Shown: positions 53,566-62,806 of the stretch, piece by piece
How the letters are laid out: the number at the start of each line of letters is the position of its first letter
Position numbering within the stretch: position 1 is the first letter of the stretch
The notes under the pieces: generated by a model
What the model was told of the DNA's origin: nothing
What the model saw: only the letters and a program-made list of their open reading frames with translations
Databases searched by the model: none
Position numbers and translations under genes: made by a program
Source of the DNA: Sneathiella limimaris
Lineage (GTDB): Bacteria; Pseudomonadota; Alphaproteobacteria; Sneathiellales; Sneathiellaceae
DNA length: 64,000 bases
Direction of reading: 5' to 3'
NCBI RefSeq assembly: GCF_012932565.1
Contig: NZ_JABBYJ010000001.1
Location: 2,418,001-2,482,000 of the forward strand

Positions 53566-54320
53566 AGGTCACAATATTAGGGTGCGGCACTTCTGGTGGT
53601 GTTCCACGCATTGGAAATGAATGGGGTGCCTGTGATCCCAATGAGCCGAAGAACCGTCGGAGAAGGTGTAGTATCATGGTTGAGGATCAGGGAACTCGTG
53701 TTCTCATAGACACCTCACCTGATATTCGAGAGCAATTGCTTGATGCAGGCGTCGATTATTTGGACGGTGTTGTCTGGACCCATGAGCATGCAGACCAGTG
53801 TCATGGCATTGATGAGCTGAGGGTTCTAGCTATTCGAAACCGGGAACGTGTAGATGTTTGGGGAGATGATGCAACGTTGAGCGTGTTGAAACGCCGATTT
53901 GATTATTGCTTTAAACAACTAGACGGAAGTCCGTACCCGGCTATTCTCAACGATCATCTTATCGAAGGGCCCTTTAAAGTTGGTAATATTGACTTTATTC
54001 CCTTTGAACAAGACCACGGAGCTATTCATAGCCTAGGTTTTCGGATGGGGAAAATCGGTTATTCAAATGACCTTGTTAATCTGGATGATCGCGGGTTTGA
54101 GATTCTGGAAGGAATTGATACCTGGATCGTTGATGCCATGCGCTATACCCCTCATCCAACCCATGTGAATGTGGAAACAGCTTTAAAGTGGATTGAACGC
54201 TTAAAGCCGCGCCGCGCTGTTTTGACAAATATGCATGTGGACCTGGACTATCAAACCCTCAAGCAGGAACTGCCTGATGGTGTTGAACCGGCTTATGATG
54301 GAATGGAGATAGTTGTCTGA
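53562..54320 (+). CDS. MBL-fold metallohydrolase (PhnP-like)
   Basis: 252-residue beta-lactamase-fold hydrolase. Starts TILGCGTSGGVPRIGN, with the metal motif THEHADQCHGIDEL, then DTSPDIR, and His/Asp ligands near GYSNDLV and TNMHVDLD. It resembles phosphodiesterases of the PhnP/RNase Z type. It often follows tatD in alphaproteobacteria. Substrate is probably a cyclic phosphodiester, but this is not established. Confidence 0.9.
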   Translation: MKVTILGCGTSGGVPRIGNEWGACDPNEPKNRRRRCSIMVEDQGTRVLIDTSPDIREQLLDAGVDYLDGVVWTHEHADQCHGIDELRVLAIRNRERVDVWGDDATLSVLKRRFDYCFKQLDGSPYPAILNDHLIEGPFKVGNIDFIPFEQDHGAIHSLGFRMGKIGYSNDLVNLDDRGFEILEGIDTWIVDAMRYTPHPTHVNVETALKWIERLKPRRAVLTNMHVDLDYQTLKQELPDGVEPAYDGMEIVV

Positions 54321-54323
54321 GAA

Positions 54324-54797
54324 ATGGAGAAAATTTCTTTCCGAAAGGCAACCATTTCTGATCTGCCGGATGTCATCAGTTTAATAGCAGATGACCAGCT
54401 TGGATCTACACGTGAAGACACCAAGCACCAGTTTCCACTAGTCTATCGCCAAGCCTTTGAGAGAATGACCAAGCAAGAAGGCAATGATATTTATGTGGCT
54501 ATTCTGGGTGAGAGCCAAATTGTTGGCTGCATGCAACTCACCTTCATCGCAGGATTATCTCGAAAGGGCATGACCCGCCTTCAGATCGAAGCTGTTCGGG
54601 TTGCAAAAGAACTTCGGTCGAAGGGTATTGGCCGGAAGATGATGAAATATGCCATTTCTCTCGCAAAATCATCCGGTTGCGGCCTGGTTCAGCTAACCAC
54701 CGATAAAAGCCGAGAAGATGCGCATCGGTTTTATGAAAGACTTGGGTTTGAAGACAGTCATATTGGAATGAAACTGTCGTTAATTCGAAAAAGCTGA
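54324..54797 (+). CDS. GNAT family N-acetyltransferase
   Basis: 157-residue acetyltransferase. The acetyl-CoA motif is RVAKELRSKGIGRKMMKYAI and the C-terminal block is DAHRFYERLGFEDSHIGMK. The gene starts 3 bp after the MBL gene, at the end of the same transcript. Acceptor unknown. Similar proteins are often called YjgM- or PanZ-like, but I would not extend that here. Confidence 0.85.
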   Translation: MEKISFRKATISDLPDVISLIADDQLGSTREDTKHQFPLVYRQAFERMTKQEGNDIYVAILGESQIVGCMQLTFIAGLSRKGMTRLQIEAVRVAKELRSKGIGRKMMKYAISLAKSSGCGLVQLTTDKSREDAHRFYERLGFEDSHIGMKLSLIRKS

Positions 54798-54881
54798 TCT
54801 TTCTGCCATTTCCAACTGGAGCGCTTATGGTTTTCGCGCTAAAACTGGAAAATAAACAAAAAAGCGCAGGGAGAATGAAAA

Positions 54882-55859
54882 ATGAAAACCAAAATCACTG
54901 AACTTTTCGGTATTCAGCACCCGATTATTCAAGGCGGCATGCATTATGTTGGCTTTGCGGAGCTGGCTGCCGCAGTCTCCAATGCAGGAGGCCTCGGAAT
55001 CATTACAGGATTAACGCAAAAGACGCCAGGTGATCTTGCCAACGAGATCGCAAGGTGCAAAGAAATGACGGACAAACCATTTGGTGTAAATTTGACTTTT
55101 CTGCCTGGTTTTACCGCTCCGCCTTATCCTGAATATATCAAAGCGATTATTGAGGGTGGTGTTAAGATCGTTGAGACCGCTGGTCGCAGTCCTGAGGCCT
55201 ATATGCCTGCGCTCAAAGATGCCGGCATTAAAGTGATCCATAAATGTACATCGGTGCGACATTCACTCAAGGCGGAAAAAATTGGGTGTGATGCGGTTAG
55301 CGTTGATGGTTTTGAATGTGGCGGGCATCCCGGTGAAGACGATATTCCCAACATGATCCTGCTCCCTCGCGCTGCAGAAGAGCTTTCTATTCCGTTCGTC
55401 GCCTCTGGCGGTATGGGAAATGGAAAACAGCTTGCCGCCGCTCTTGCGCTTGGTGCTGACGGGATCAATATGGGAACACGTTTCATTGCAACCAAAGAGG
55501 CGCCAGTGCATCAGAATGTTAAAGACGCACTTGTCGCGGCTTCTGAATTGGATACCCGTCTTATCATGCGTCCCCTTCGCAATACTGAACGCGTGCTGAA
55601 TAACGATGCTGTTGAAAAGATTATGGCAATGGAGCAAGGCAAAGGGCAGGGGCTTTCCATTGAAGATATCAAGGAGTTGGTGGCTGGTGTCTATCCAAAG
55701 GTGATGCAGGATGGGGACATGGAGGCCGGTGCCTGGAGCTGCGGCATGGTTGCAGGGCTAATCCATGATATTCCGACAGTTCAGGAACTTGTGGACGGGA
55801 TTATGAAGGAGGCTGAGGATACAATCCGCGACCGGATGTCAGCTTTGCTCGCTTCCTGA
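54882..55859 (+). CDS. Nitronate monooxygenase / 2-nitropropane dioxygenase family
   Basis: FMN-dependent TIM-barrel enzyme (325 residues) of the NMO/NPD group. Opens with IQHPIIQGGMHYVGFAELAAA, with the FMN contacts in CDAVSVDGFECGGHPG and VASGGMGNGKQLAAALALGADG. The active-site His in this family lies in the EGGGHxG-type motif, here CGGHPG. It oxidises alkyl nitronates or enoyl-type substrates; which, is not clear. GGGAG upstream supports ATG 54882. Its last 21 bp overlap the convergent VOC gene. Confidence 0.87.
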   Translation: MKTKITELFGIQHPIIQGGMHYVGFAELAAAVSNAGGLGIITGLTQKTPGDLANEIARCKEMTDKPFGVNLTFLPGFTAPPYPEYIKAIIEGGVKIVETAGRSPEAYMPALKDAGIKVIHKCTSVRHSLKAEKIGCDAVSVDGFECGGHPGEDDIPNMILLPRAAEELSIPFVASGGMGNGKQLAAALALGADGINMGTRFIATKEAPVHQNVKDALVAASELDTRLIMRPLRNTERVLNNDAVEKIMAMEQGKGQGLSIEDIKELVAGVYPKVMQDGDMEAGAWSCGMVAGLIHDIPTVQELVDGIMKEAEDTIRDRMSALLAS

Positions 55860-56282
55860 TTTCTGAAAGGCCTTAGCAATAGCGGAAGTCACATCCTGTC
55901 CATAGGAGATTTCCAAAGAATGGCCATCAGGATCTTTTAGAAAAATATAGTACCCAACGGGAGGACCTTCATCGATGGGTTCTCCCACCATTACTCCTTC
56001 AGCCCGCGCAAGGTCGGCAAAATGATCGACTTCCTCTCTGGAGGAGACGGCTATTCCAAGGTGGGCAAACGGCTTCAGAATAGGGTCCGCAGATTTGGCC
56101 TTTATCAGGACGATAACAAAAGGTCGGGTACCGTCAGACAGCCAAACTACACGGCCGTCATTTTCAATATCTGGACGATCATGGACTACCTTCATGCCAG
56201 CATATTTTTCGTAAAACTGAATGCTTGCATCCAAGTCAGTTGCAGCGAGAGCAATATGCGTAAATCCAAGATCTATTGACAT
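55839..56282 (-). CDS. VOC family (glyoxalase-fold) protein
   Basis: 147 residues with two beta-alpha-beta-beta-beta modules: FTHIALAATDLDASIQFYEKY and LAHLGIAVSSREEVDHFADLAR. Metal ligands fit His and Glu positions (DPDGHSLEISYGQD). Probably a small-molecule lyase, epimerase or resistance protein. GGAGG lies 8 bases before the ATG. The stop overlaps the end of the nitronate monooxygenase gene. Confidence 0.82.
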   Translation of the reverse strand: MSIDLGFTHIALAATDLDASIQFYEKYAGMKVVHDRPDIENDGRVVWLSDGTRPFVIVLIKAKSADPILKPFAHLGIAVSSREEVDHFADLARAEGVMVGEPIDEGPPVGYYIFLKDPDGHSLEISYGQDVTSAIAKAFQKSGSEQS

Positions 56283-56540
56283 TTCGGACCCTCCTTGAGC
56301 AGCTATCCCTCAGAATTTTACGTGATAACTTTAGTTATTACTTTTTCTAATATACCGACTTAAAATGGAAATCTAAAAATTGGCGTCAAACACAGGTATT
56401 TTACATAAAAATTCCTATACTTAAGCCTGTATTTTAGAAATACTAAGACTATGGCGCTCTGCCATCAAATAACAATGAAAATAAGCCTGGATCTCAAATC
56501 AAAAAGGTAGACCAGGTCAGATAAAAACTAGGGAGCGAGC

Positions 56541-57437
56541 ATGTCAGACCCTTCAACCGAAAACGAGTTTCCAGAACCTGTTTATGAGACGGATGAGCCT
56601 ATTCTCTATGATGTAAAAGAGGGTATCGCCAGCATTCGGATGAACCGTCCGCGTTACAACAATGCCCAGAACAACCAGATGACTTACGCGTTGGACGAGG
56701 CCTTTCAGAAAGCTGTGGCTGATGATGATGTCAAAGTCATCATTTTACGGGGGGAGGGTAAGCATTTCAGCGCCGGGCATGATATTGGCACACCGGGCAG
56801 GGATCATCATCTCTCTCAGGAGCGCAAAACGCTTTGGTATGATCATGCAAATAAACCGGGTGGTGAATTCCAGTATGTAAAAGAGCAGGAAGTATATTTA
56901 GGGATGTGCCGTCGCTGGCGGGATATTCCAAAACCAACAATTGCCATGGTGCAGGGGGCCTGTATCGCTGGCGGATTGATGCTTGCTTGGATTTGTGACT
57001 TGATCATAGCCTCTGATGATGCCTTTTTTGCAGATCCTGTCGTACGTATGGGAATTCCGGGAGTTGAGTATTTTGCTCACCCTTTTGAACTAAACCCAAG
57101 AATTGCAAAAGAATTTTTGTTTTTAGGTGAGCGTATGTCTGCAGAGCGTGCTTACCAGATGGGTATGCTCAATCGTGTTGTAGCGAGAGATCAGTTGGAA
57201 GCTGAAACCTATGCGATAGCAGAACGGATGGCGGGCATGCCCCGGTTGGGCCTGGCCTTGACAAAACAAGCCGTTAATCACATTGAGGATTTACAGGGTA
57301 AACGTACTGGAATGGACGCGGTCTTTGGCATGCACCATTTTGCCCATGCCCATAACTCCCTGATTAGTACAGACAAACTCGGCGGATTTGATGCCAAGTC
57401 AATGGCCGACTCTCAGCGTCAAAAAGATCAGAAATAA
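56541..57437 (+). CDS. Enoyl-CoA hydratase/isomerase family protein
   Basis: 298 residues, crotonase fold. It hydrates or isomerises an acyl-CoA. The oxyanion-hole segments are GEGKHFSAGHDIG and QGACIAGGLMLAWICDL. The hydratase catalytic Glu pair is not clearly both present (the second region reads FADPVVRMGIPGVEY), so it may act as another crotonase. An extended N-terminal tail (about 25 residues) precedes the core. GGGAG lies 6 bases upstream of the ATG. Substrate unknown. Confidence 0.87.
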   Translation: MSDPSTENEFPEPVYETDEPILYDVKEGIASIRMNRPRYNNAQNNQMTYALDEAFQKAVADDDVKVIILRGEGKHFSAGHDIGTPGRDHHLSQERKTLWYDHANKPGGEFQYVKEQEVYLGMCRRWRDIPKPTIAMVQGACIAGGLMLAWICDLIIASDDAFFADPVVRMGIPGVEYFAHPFELNPRIAKEFLFLGERMSAERAYQMGMLNRVVARDQLEAETYAIAERMAGMPRLGLALTKQAVNHIEDLQGKRTGMDAVFGMHHFAHAHNSLISTDKLGGFDAKSMADSQRQKDQK

Positions 57438-57471
57438 CAGTGTTCTATTGACATTATGTTCTAGTAAATTA

Positions 57472-58344
57472 TCAGGCTTTTCCCAAGATATAATCAGCAG
57501 ACAATTGAGAGTTCTGCATTGGGATGAAATGAGTGAGTTCGGGATGGTAAGCATCCCGACCGTTTTGCACCTTACTTGCCAATTCCGGCCAAGCAGATGA
57601 GCAAAGAAAATCAACCTTTTGAGTTCTCTCATAATCGTAGGATTTCGCTCTGACGACTGTGAGAGGAACCTGAAGAGTAGGGAGCTGATCAGTAAGGTTG
57701 TAGGTATGGTGGGCCATATAAACGGAGGCTTCTGTGACAGGATTGCAGCAAAGTTGATAACCGTCGCCATCAGGCGCAGGCTTCAGGCCATAATGACAGT
57801 AGTCCTCCATCACCTGAGCTTCCCAATAAGAGTAGGGGCTTCGGTCTTTGTATCTCGCAACCATATCTTGCCAGCTGTCGAACTGGTTGCGGCGGCGAGA
57901 CATGGGATTGTCTTCAGGACGACCAAGTTCAAAATCTGATTTTAGCTCATATCGACTGGGTTTGAAAATAACCGGATCCAGAAGGACAAGCCGTTCAAAC
58001 CGTTCTTGAAGACCAAGAGCGGCCTGCATCATCATATGTCCGCCAACTGAATGTCCAACGCCAATTATATTATTTAGATCAAGCTTTAAGATAAACTCTT
58101 TTAAGTCATCTCCAAATTCTGACCAATGTTGAATATTGCCATTGAATTCCGTTCTACCATGACCGCGGCTTTCGATGGCAATTATGCGGAAACTTTTGGG
58201 TATATGCTTGATTGTCTCATCCCAAACGCGCGCATGCATTCCCGTCGCGTGAGCCAAAAGAATGACTTGGCCATTTGGATCTCCCCATTCGAAGTAGGAG
58301 AATTTAAGGTCTTTTACAGGGACAAAATGATGTGTAGGGCTCAT
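57472..58344 (-). CDS. Alpha/beta hydrolase
   Basis: About 290 residues. Oxyanion region ILLAHATGMHARVWDE, nucleophile Ser in GVGHSVGGHMMMQA, and a C-terminal His in AYHPELTHFIPM. I chose ATG 58344; an upstream ATG at 58404 is open but has no family match. It has no signal peptide. Probably an esterase, haloalkane-dehalogenase-like or C-C hydrolase. It is convergent with the hydratase gene (34-bp gap). Confidence 0.82.
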   Translation of the reverse strand: MSPTHHFVPVKDLKFSYFEWGDPNGQVILLAHATGMHARVWDETIKHIPKSFRIIAIESRGHGRTEFNGNIQHWSEFGDDLKEFILKLDLNNIIGVGHSVGGHMMMQAALGLQERFERLVLLDPVIFKPSRYELKSDFELGRPEDNPMSRRRNQFDSWQDMVARYKDRSPYSYWEAQVMEDYCHYGLKPAPDGDGYQLCCNPVTEASVYMAHHTYNLTDQLPTLQVPLTVVRAKSYDYERTQKVDFLCSSAWPELASKVQNGRDAYHPELTHFIPMQNSQLSADYILGKA

Positions 58345-58537
58345 TAGAAAATCAAACTCATTATTCTTTTTTGAGCAGAATAGCATGGCAGGAAGGAATG
58401 ACAAGCTTCGGAAGTTCGCGTTTCATATGTACCGGGTGTGACTGCTTTCACAACACATGTATTCTCTATTGCGAAAGTGAAAGTCATTTCCTAAGTTGGA
58501 TGGAGGCGCACTTCAATAAGCAAAGAGTAAAATCATA

Positions 58538-59617
58538 ATGAACAAAGAATTGTTTGAGCCTTTAACGTTTAATCACGGAACTCAAATCAAGAACCGTTTG
58601 GCTGTAGCGCCCTTAACCAACATGCAAAGCCATGTCGATGGGACGTTGTCGGATGAAGAATACAAATGGCTCACCATGCGTTCCAGTGCTGGATACGGCC
58701 TGACAATGACATGCGGGGCTTTTACGGAAGTTGGCGGCAAGGGTTTCCCGGGTCAATTGGGTATTCATAGTGATGAAATGTTGCCTGGTCTGAGCCGCTT
58801 TGCTGAAGGTTTAAAAAAGGATGGATCACTGGCAATTGTTCAATTGATCCATGGTGGCATGCGGGCGCAGGAAAAATACACCGGTTTTCAACCAGTTTCA
58901 GCAAGCGATCAGCCAAAATACGATGCGCGGGCTCTGACAACGGCAGAAGTCGGTCATGTCATCGAGAATTTCATTGCTGCAGCAGAACGGGCTGAAAAGG
59001 CGGGTTTTGATGGTGTTGAGGTGCATGGTGCTCATGGATATCTTTTATGTCAGTTTTTGAGCCCTGAACTCAACCAGCGAACTGATCAATATGGCGGATC
59101 TGCAGAAAACAGATCTCGCATTATATTTGAGATTGTCGATGGGATCCGGGCTCGCTGCCGACCAGATTTCAATATAAGTGTTCGTTTATCGCCCGAACGC
59201 TTTGGCATGAAGCTTGGTGAAATCATTAACGTAGCCAAACGTCTAATGGCGGAAGAGAAAATTGATTTCCTTGATATGTCGCTATGGGATTGCAAAAAGG
59301 AACCGGAAGAAGAAGAGTTTAAAGGCAAACCTTTAATCAGTTATTTTGCAGAACTGGATCGTAAATCAGTCCGTCTTTGTGTCGCGGGTAAGATAATGTC
59401 CGCCAAAGATGTCAATGATGCATATGAAAATGGTGCTGACATTGTTATGGCTGGCCGAGCCGCAATCCTACATCATGACTTCATGCAGAAAATAAAAGAA
59501 GACGACGCGTTTACATCAATATCATTGCCTGTAACCAGAGCGTACCTTGAACAAGAAGGGTTGAGCGATGTGTTTGTAAATTACATGGCAACCTGGGATG
59601 GCTTTGTTGAGGGATAG
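58538..59617 (+). CDS. Old yellow enzyme family NADH:flavin oxidoreductase
   Basis: 359-residue FMN TIM barrel (LFEPLTFNHGTQIKNRLAVAPL at the start; VQLIHGGMRA; GVEVHGAHGYLLCQFLSP; QYGGSAENRSRII). Such enzymes reduce activated C=C bonds or act on trimethylamine-type or dienoyl-CoA substrates. No Fe-S-cluster cysteines or second domain follow, so it is a simple OYE. It ends at a strong terminator. Substrate unknown. Confidence 0.87.
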   Translation: MNKELFEPLTFNHGTQIKNRLAVAPLTNMQSHVDGTLSDEEYKWLTMRSSAGYGLTMTCGAFTEVGGKGFPGQLGIHSDEMLPGLSRFAEGLKKDGSLAIVQLIHGGMRAQEKYTGFQPVSASDQPKYDARALTTAEVGHVIENFIAAAERAEKAGFDGVEVHGAHGYLLCQFLSPELNQRTDQYGGSAENRSRIIFEIVDGIRARCRPDFNISVRLSPERFGMKLGEIINVAKRLMAEEKIDFLDMSLWDCKKEPEEEEFKGKPLISYFAELDRKSVRLCVAGKIMSAKDVNDAYENGADIVMAGRAAILHHDFMQKIKEDDAFTSISLPVTRAYLEQEGLSDVFVNYMATWDGFVEG

Positions 59618-59644
59618 AGGCATCTGACTTTATTAGAGAATTAT

Positions 59645-59683
59645 CAAAGCCGTTTACGACTTCCGTAAACGGCTTTTGTTTTG
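59645..59683 (+). terminator. Terminator after the old yellow enzyme gene
   Basis: AAAGCCGTTTACG and CGTAAACGGCTTT form a thirteen-base stem with loop ACTTC and a T-rich tail. Confidence 0.85.
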
Positions 59684-59739
59684 TAGTGAAATTCTCCGAA
59701 AACCCTAGAAACTGAGCGCGTTCATATAACATAATTTTC

Positions 59740-59755
59740 CATAATATATATTATG
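59740..59755. repeat. Perfect 16-bp palindrome
   Basis: CATAATATATATTATG is a perfect inverted repeat in the gap between the convergent OYE and SDR genes. AT-rich, so chance is possible. No gene starts within 500 bp, which weakens an operator role. Confidence 0.4.
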
Positions 59756-59829
59756 CGTAAAAATGATGTTTTTCTTTTAGGTACCCTTTCAGATCAAAAA
59801 CCTGAATTCCTCTTCTTCCCCCTTAGGTT

Positions 59830-60522
59830 TTACCAGGGATGAATTTCACCATTCCATTTATAGAAAGACCCTGTATCAGCGAGGCTGAACTTCTCTACTA
59901 CCTTATAAAGGCCTGAAGCACTTTCGGCAGGTGTTATATCCGCAGCTGTACCGCCCATATCTGTTTGCACCCACCCAGGATGTGCGACTGCTACAGCAAT
60001 CCCTTTTGGCTTCAGCTCTAAGGCTACACCCTGCATTCCTTTATTTACTGCGGCTTTAGAGGAGCAGTAAGCATGCGAAGCCGAATAAGGCAAAGACATG
60101 GATCCCATTTGACTTGATATCGTTAGGATTTTTGCTTGATCAGAAGCTTCAAGATTATCCAATAGGACCTTAATCATTCGAAACGGAGAAATGACATTTA
60201 CTAGATATGTTTGTTCCCAAGCCTCAAAATCAGCATCTAAGACCCCTTTTCCCTTATCAACATATATTCCGGCGTTATTGATGAGGACATCAACAGGCTT
60301 TCCTTCTAAACTTTGAGCAAAAGTTTCCGCCGATTTTTGATCAGTTACGTCTAGGGCTTTAATTTCGAGATTACTATCTTCCTCGCCGAGCTTGGTAAGC
60401 TCAGTTGCTGCTTCAGGGTTTCGGCAACCGGCAATCACTGCATATTTTCCCGTGCTCAGGAATATCCGGGTCAGTTCTAATCCAATACCTCTGTTTGCAC
60501 CTGTTATTACAACAGTTTTCAC
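59830..60522 (-). CDS. Short-chain dehydrogenase/reductase
   Basis: 230 residues from GTG 60522 (VKTVVITGANRGIGLELTRIF). Cofactor motif TGANRGIG, NNAG in LINNAGIYVDKG, catalytic Ser in TISSQMGSM and YCSSKAAV. GGAG lies 7 bases upstream of the GTG; an ATG at 60567 would overlap recX and is rejected. It resembles small carbonyl-reductase-like SDRs. It follows recX by 28 bp. Confidence 0.83.
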   Translation of the reverse strand: MKTVVITGANRGIGLELTRIFLSTGKYAVIAGCRNPEAATELTKLGEEDSNLEIKALDVTDQKSAETFAQSLEGKPVDVLINNAGIYVDKGKGVLDADFEAWEQTYLVNVISPFRMIKVLLDNLEASDQAKILTISSQMGSMSLPYSASHAYCSSKAAVNKGMQGVALELKPKGIAVAVAHPGWVQTDMGGTAADITPAESASGLYKVVEKFSLADTGSFYKWNGEIHPW

Positions 60523-60550
60523 TTTAGTACTCCTTTGTAAATGATTGATA

Positions 60551-61147
60551 TTATTTATCTTCTCCATAAATAATATCTTCGATCTCTTCAGTTGTTTCTA
60601 GGTCAATTAACTCTTCTGCAAGCTGGTAATTGAAACCGTTTCTCATCAGGGACATCAACTCTTTGTTTCGTTGATCTTCTTTGTTTTTATGACGTCGATA
60701 AGGCCCAAATCGTTTTTTTCGGATATATTTCGCAGCCCCTATTCGATCAGAATATCCTTCTTTTTCCTCGAGTTCCTGAACGGCATGATTTTTCTGGTCG
60801 TCGCTAAGGCCCAATGAAAAGAGTTTGCCATTTATCTGGCGAATAGATTTTCCTTGTCGCGCCATTGATCTGGCCTTGCTGTCAGCATAGAGCTGATCAT
60901 CCAACACACCTGCCTGCTCCAACTTATTAACTTCCTCTTCAATGAGCGTTTCAACCATCTCTGGATCTTGATCATGATAGGAAATTGCGCGCCGATTTTT
61001 AGTTAGAAGATGTCGTTTTAACTTATGCGTCGTTGTGCCAAAGCGATCCAAATAGGACAAAGCTTGTTCCCGGATCAGAGCTGAAGTGACTGCCCGGGGT
61101 GGTTTCCTCTTTCGTTTGGCTGGCTTTTCGTCATCTGGATCAAACAT
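60551..61147 (-). CDS. recX: RecX family regulatory protein
   Basis: 198 residues, all helical, with the tandem three-helix RecX repeats (RRAISYHDQDPEMVETLIEEEVNKLEQ; DDQLYADSKARSMARQGKSI). RecX inhibits RecA filament growth. It lies away from recA. It begins 21 bp after the unknown protein gene, and GGGGG precedes the ATG closely. A basic N-terminal segment (AKRKRKPPRAVT) is typical. Confidence 0.9.
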   Translation of the reverse strand: MFDPDDEKPAKRKRKPPRAVTSALIREQALSYLDRFGTTTHKLKRHLLTKNRRAISYHDQDPEMVETLIEEEVNKLEQAGVLDDQLYADSKARSMARQGKSIRQINGKLFSLGLSDDQKNHAVQELEEKEGYSDRIGAAKYIRKKRFGPYRRHKNKEDQRNKELMSLMRNGFNYQLAEELIDLETTEEIEDIIYGEDK

Positions 61148-61168
61148 GCCCCCTATTCTATTGAAAAC

Positions 61169-61837
61169 TTACGGATTATCCAATCTAAACTCCCGGTTTT
61201 GATATTCTCGGACATAATGAATATTCTGATGAAAAAAAGTTCTATAACCCGGTAAGCTTAGTTCTGTCGGTACGTAACTCTGGATAAAAAAGCGCCATCT
61301 TCTTCTCAATCGGGGGCGGATGCCAATGACAACAGTCCTTTTATTGGCTGAAGCGTCATAATCATTGATTGGCTGAATTATATTGAAATGGAGATTTTGG
61401 TATAAGTTTCTCAGTCTAAATATGTGGCTTTGATTGTGATTTGCCGAGAGATGAAAGATTAGTTTCGGTTCTCCAGAACTGATTGCAAGACTGCTTCCTT
61501 GAAGTTCAGATGTAAAAAAGAACCGTCGTTGTTGTCCGAGCAGAATGGGCTTTAGATTTCTGTCACTTTGTGGTGCCCAATAGGCGCCAATTGGATGGGA
61601 GTTATCGTGAAGGGAACCTAATACTTCAGGCTCCTCCGAATAAATGGTGAGTTTGACAACTGGCAAAAACCGTTGCTGTTGTGTGTCAAATGCGCTTTTT
61701 GAGTAAACTGGTATGAAAGTATAATCCGAGGAAGGTTCTGTTCGTAAATTGGGAATTTCATCTGGAATCAGGATTAGATGATCTTGCAGAAAACGAGTTG
61801 GGTTTCTTAAAAACTTTTGGTTTAATCCACCGCTCAT
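61169..61837 (-). CDS. Protein of unknown function, possible CNF/BLF1-type fold
   Basis: 222 residues, no signal peptide or membrane helix, strongly basic C-terminal half. AAGGAGA lies about 7 bases before the ATG, so it is a real gene. I do not recognise a family. One pattern stands out: residues 105-131 read RFFFTSELQGSS...HL, with Ser115/Ser116 after L-x-G and His129 about 14 residues on. CNF1- and BLF1-type deamidases use LSGC and a His 12-15 residues later; here Cys is replaced by Ser. This may be chance or an inactive relative. It is followed by recX 21 bp downstream. Confidence 0.6.
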   Translation of the reverse strand: MSGGLNQKFLRNPTRFLQDHLILIPDEIPNLRTEPSSDYTFIPVYSKSAFDTQQQRFLPVVKLTIYSEEPEVLGSLHDNSHPIGAYWAPQSDRNLKPILLGQQRRFFFTSELQGSSLAISSGEPKLIFHLSANHNQSHIFRLRNLYQNLHFNIIQPINDYDASANKRTVVIGIRPRLRRRWRFFIQSYVPTELSLPGYRTFFHQNIHYVREYQNREFRLDNP

Positions 61838-61975
61838 GCCCTGTCTCCTTGCTTACTATATCTCGGCAAAGACGGCTCTTAAAAATTGACTGTGAAAAAC
61901 CAGTGCTGATCGGTTGCGCTTGTTTTCGATTTCACTAGACTGCGAATGCAGCAGAGAAAGAAAGGCAAAGAGCCT

Positions 61976-62806
61976 ATGTCAGACACCCTTCCAGACCAGC
62001 CAATTGATAAACTTCTCAAGATTATGGAAAAGCTTCGTGATCCCGATGGGGGGTGCCCCTGGGATCTTGAGCAAACCTACGAGACGATTGCTCCTCATAC
62101 GATTGAAGAAGCCTATGAGGTTGCAGATGCGATCGCTGAAAAAGATATGGAGGAATTAAAGTCAGAACTTGGGGACTTAATGTTTCAAACTGTTTTCTAC
62201 GCCCAGATGGCGAAAGAAGAAGGACATTTTGAATTCAAGGACGTGATTGAGGGGATCAATGAAAAAATGATCCGCCGTCACCCACATGTGTTCGGTGATA
62301 AGTCTATTGAAACAGCAGAGGCTCAAACAATTGCTTGGGAAGAGACCAAAGCGATTGAGCGAGCCGAAAAATCCAAGGGAAAGCCTGTTCCGCAATCTGC
62401 ACTTGACGGCATTGCTAAAACCCTCCCGTCCTTAACTCGAGCGTTAAAGCTTCAAAACCGGGCGGCACGTGTTGGGTTTGATTGGCCCGACATCTATCCG
62501 GTTTTTGATAAAATTCAGGAGGAGCTTGGTGAGTTTCGGGAAGAGGTAGACCTTCAGTCATCCAAAGACCGGTTAGAGGATGAGTTTGGTGACATACTTT
62601 TTGCTGTTGTTAACCTGGGACGCCATATGGGACTGGATCCAGAAACAGCATTGGCAAGGACGAACCGAAAGTTCACAACCCGGTTCATGCAGGTAGAGAA
62701 AACACTTCAAGAGACTGGAAAATCAATTGAAAACAGTTCACTAGAAGAAATGGATGAGATCTGGACTCAAGTTAAAACTCAAGAAAAGAAGGCCATCAAC
62801 GAATAG
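61976..62806 (+). CDS. mazG: Nucleoside triphosphate pyrophosphohydrolase MazG
   Basis: All-alpha NTP pyrophosphatase, 276 residues from ATG 61976 (a start at 61946 is possible). The first MazG domain begins IMEKLRDPDGGCPWDLEQTYETI, with the metal Glu box EEAYEVADAI and ELGDLMFQTVFYAQMA. The second, partial, MazG-like domain has DEFGDILFAVVNLGRHMG. It hydrolyses non-canonical or excess NTPs. It is convergent with hflX (11-bp overlap). Confidence 0.93.
   Translation: MSDTLPDQPIDKLLKIMEKLRDPDGGCPWDLEQTYETIAPHTIEEAYEVADAIAEKDMEELKSELGDLMFQTVFYAQMAKEEGHFEFKDVIEGINEKMIRRHPHVFGDKSIETAEAQTIAWEETKAIERAEKSKGKPVPQSALDGIAKTLPSLTRALKLQNRAARVGFDWPDIYPVFDKIQEELGEFREEVDLQSSKDRLEDEFGDILFAVVNLGRHMGLDPETALARTNRKFTTRFMQVEKTLQETGKSIENSSLEEMDEIWTQVKTQEKKAINE

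Noticed and set aside
54815-54845. Inverted repeat AGCGC...GCGCT after the acetyltransferase gene
   Set aside because: Stem of five with an 11-base loop and no T-run, so not a convincing terminator.
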